Source: Lewinellaceae bacterium
GTDB lineage: Bacteria > Bacteroidota > Bacteroidia > Chitinophagales > Saprospiraceae
Reading direction: 5' to 3'
Assembly: GCA_016713985.1 (NCBI GenBank)
Contig: JADJOD010000007.1
Location: 186,001-250,000 of the forward strand
DNA: 64,000 nt
Shown here: one piece after another, positions 63,308 to 64,000 of the stretch
Layout of the letters: each line of letters begins with the position of its first letter
How positions within the stretch are numbered: the first letter of the stretch is position 1
Notes under the pieces: model-generated
The model's input: only the letters and a program-made list of their open reading frames with translations
Told to the model about the DNA's origin: nothing
Databases searched by the model: none
Position numbers and translations under genes: made by a program

Positions 63308-63988
63308 ATGAAAAAACTATTGTTCGCCCTGATTGCCCTTTTTTCATTCACCGCACTGCCCGCCCAGCAGCCCAAACCAGCAGCGCCTGAAAAAAGTGAT
63401 CCCCAGGCGAAAAAGATATTAGACAAGATTCGCAAAAAATACGAAGGATACAAAACGCTGGAGGCGGCCTTTTCACTCGCCATCGAAGTGCCGGGGCAGG
63501 ATAAAGAAACGCAAAAAGGCACCATCGCTCAGGATGATAAAAAATTTCGCCTTGAAATGGATCAGCAGGTGATCGTCAGCGACGGCACCACCACCTGGGT
63601 TTACCTGAAAAAAAACAACGAGGTACAAATCAACGATGCCGACCCGAACGACACGGAAAACGGCTTTCTGACGCCGAAAGATTTGCTCAAACGGTATCAA
63701 AAGGGCGATTACCTGTACTCCGTCACCGAAAAAACCACCGAAAACGGCAAGGTACTCACCCAGATTGAGTTCAAACCGACCGATAAAAATTCGGAATACT
63801 CGAAACTCCGGATCAGCATCGATGAAAAAGCAGGGGCCATTCAGAATATCAAAGCCTTTGGCAAAGACGGATCACGTTACACCTTCAGCATCAGCAAACT
63901 GACTCCGAACAAACAATTCGCCGCCGACCATTTTACTTTCAACACCAAAAATTATCCCGGTGTAAAAGTGGAAGACCTGCGCCTGTAG
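63308..63988 (+). CDS. lolA: Outer membrane lipoprotein carrier LolA
   Basis: A 226-residue exported protein starting MKKLLFALIALFSFTALPAQ; the longer upstream start lacks a signal peptide. ILDKIRKKYEGYKTLEAAFS and KGTIAQDDKKFRLEMDQQ ... VSDGTTTWVYLKKNNEVQIN follow the LolA/LolB half-barrel pattern, with LLKRYQKGDYLYSV. It carries lipoproteins across the periplasm. Several lipoproteins in this window could be clients. Frame intact. Confidence 0.86.
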   Translation: MKKLLFALIALFSFTALPAQQPKPAAPEKSDPQAKKILDKIRKKYEGYKTLEAAFSLAIEVPGQDKETQKGTIAQDDKKFRLEMDQQVIVSDGTTTWVYLKKNNEVQINDADPNDTENGFLTPKDLLKRYQKGDYLYSVTEKTTENGKVLTQIEFKPTDKNSEYSKLRISIDEKAGAIQNIKAFGKDGSRYTFSISKLTPNKQFAADHFTFNTKNYPGVKVEDLRL

Positions 63989-64000
63989 ACGGATTCGTTT

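Overview
The window looks like chromosomal DNA of a Bacteroidota bacterium, most likely of the Saprospiria/Chitinophagia type. Reasons: type IX secretion (T9SS) C-terminal sorting domains, a PorP/SprF plus PorE-like pair, GldM- and GldN-like proteins, promoters of the TTG-N21-TAnnTTTG kind instead of -35/-10, weak Shine-Dalgarno sites, and medium GC. No rRNA or tRNA gene and no insertion sequence with a transposase was seen.

Layout. 1-7.6 kb (mostly minus): peptidase T, a secreted trypsin-like protease, then an apparent operon dnaQ-like exonuclease > MbnP-like > MbnP-like > di-haem peroxidase, and a TerC membrane protein. 7.7-20.9 kb: an Omp28-like protein, ffh, an SDR-like protein, the PorP/PorE pair, a histone-deacetylase-fold enzyme, rpsU, xerC-like, a lipoprotein, recN. 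21-34 kb: MOSC protein, GNAT, GH29 fucosidase, a TPR-like protein, a large T9SS cargo, two paralogous lipoproteins, LysE exporter, sterol-desaturase-like protein, ABC permease. 34-43.3 kb is a defence-like accessory region around carB: on one side a TOPRIM-like protein, an OLD-type ATPase and a DUF433/DUF5615 toxin-antitoxin pair, on the other a TIR protein overlapping a membrane protein with Gly-Leu-Ala repeats and an AAA/STAND ATPase. 43.3-44.8 kb is repeat-rich and has no convincing gene. 44.8-48.8 kb: two GldN-like proteins, a GldM C-domain protein, an S24-like protein without HTH, a small basic protein. 49-64 kb: two CotH-family secreted proteins with an AraC-type regulator and a DUF2807-like protein between them, a TlpA-like oxidoreductase, GH25 lysozyme, enoyl-CoA hydratase, Tat-exported aminotransferase-fold protein, RNase R and LolA.

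Two genome-scale features matter for reading the annotation. First, at least 15 genes carry single-base frameshifts or stops, including the housekeeping gene carB (five or more breaks), often in short homopolymers; this is best explained by residual indel errors in a long-read assembly, so broken genes are given here as one CDS across the break. Second, the intergenic DNA is full of inverted-repeat elements: a 175-bp MITE present twice, two other terminal-inverted-repeat elements, several long hairpins between genes, heptamer arrays, and a 51-bp tandem array.

The most interesting systems are the TIR / GLA-repeat / ATPase locus at 39.6-43.2 kb, the ATPase-TOPRIM-like pair with its toxin-antitoxin neighbour, and the MbnP-MbnP-MauG-like operon. 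Their functions are inferred from domain content and context only.
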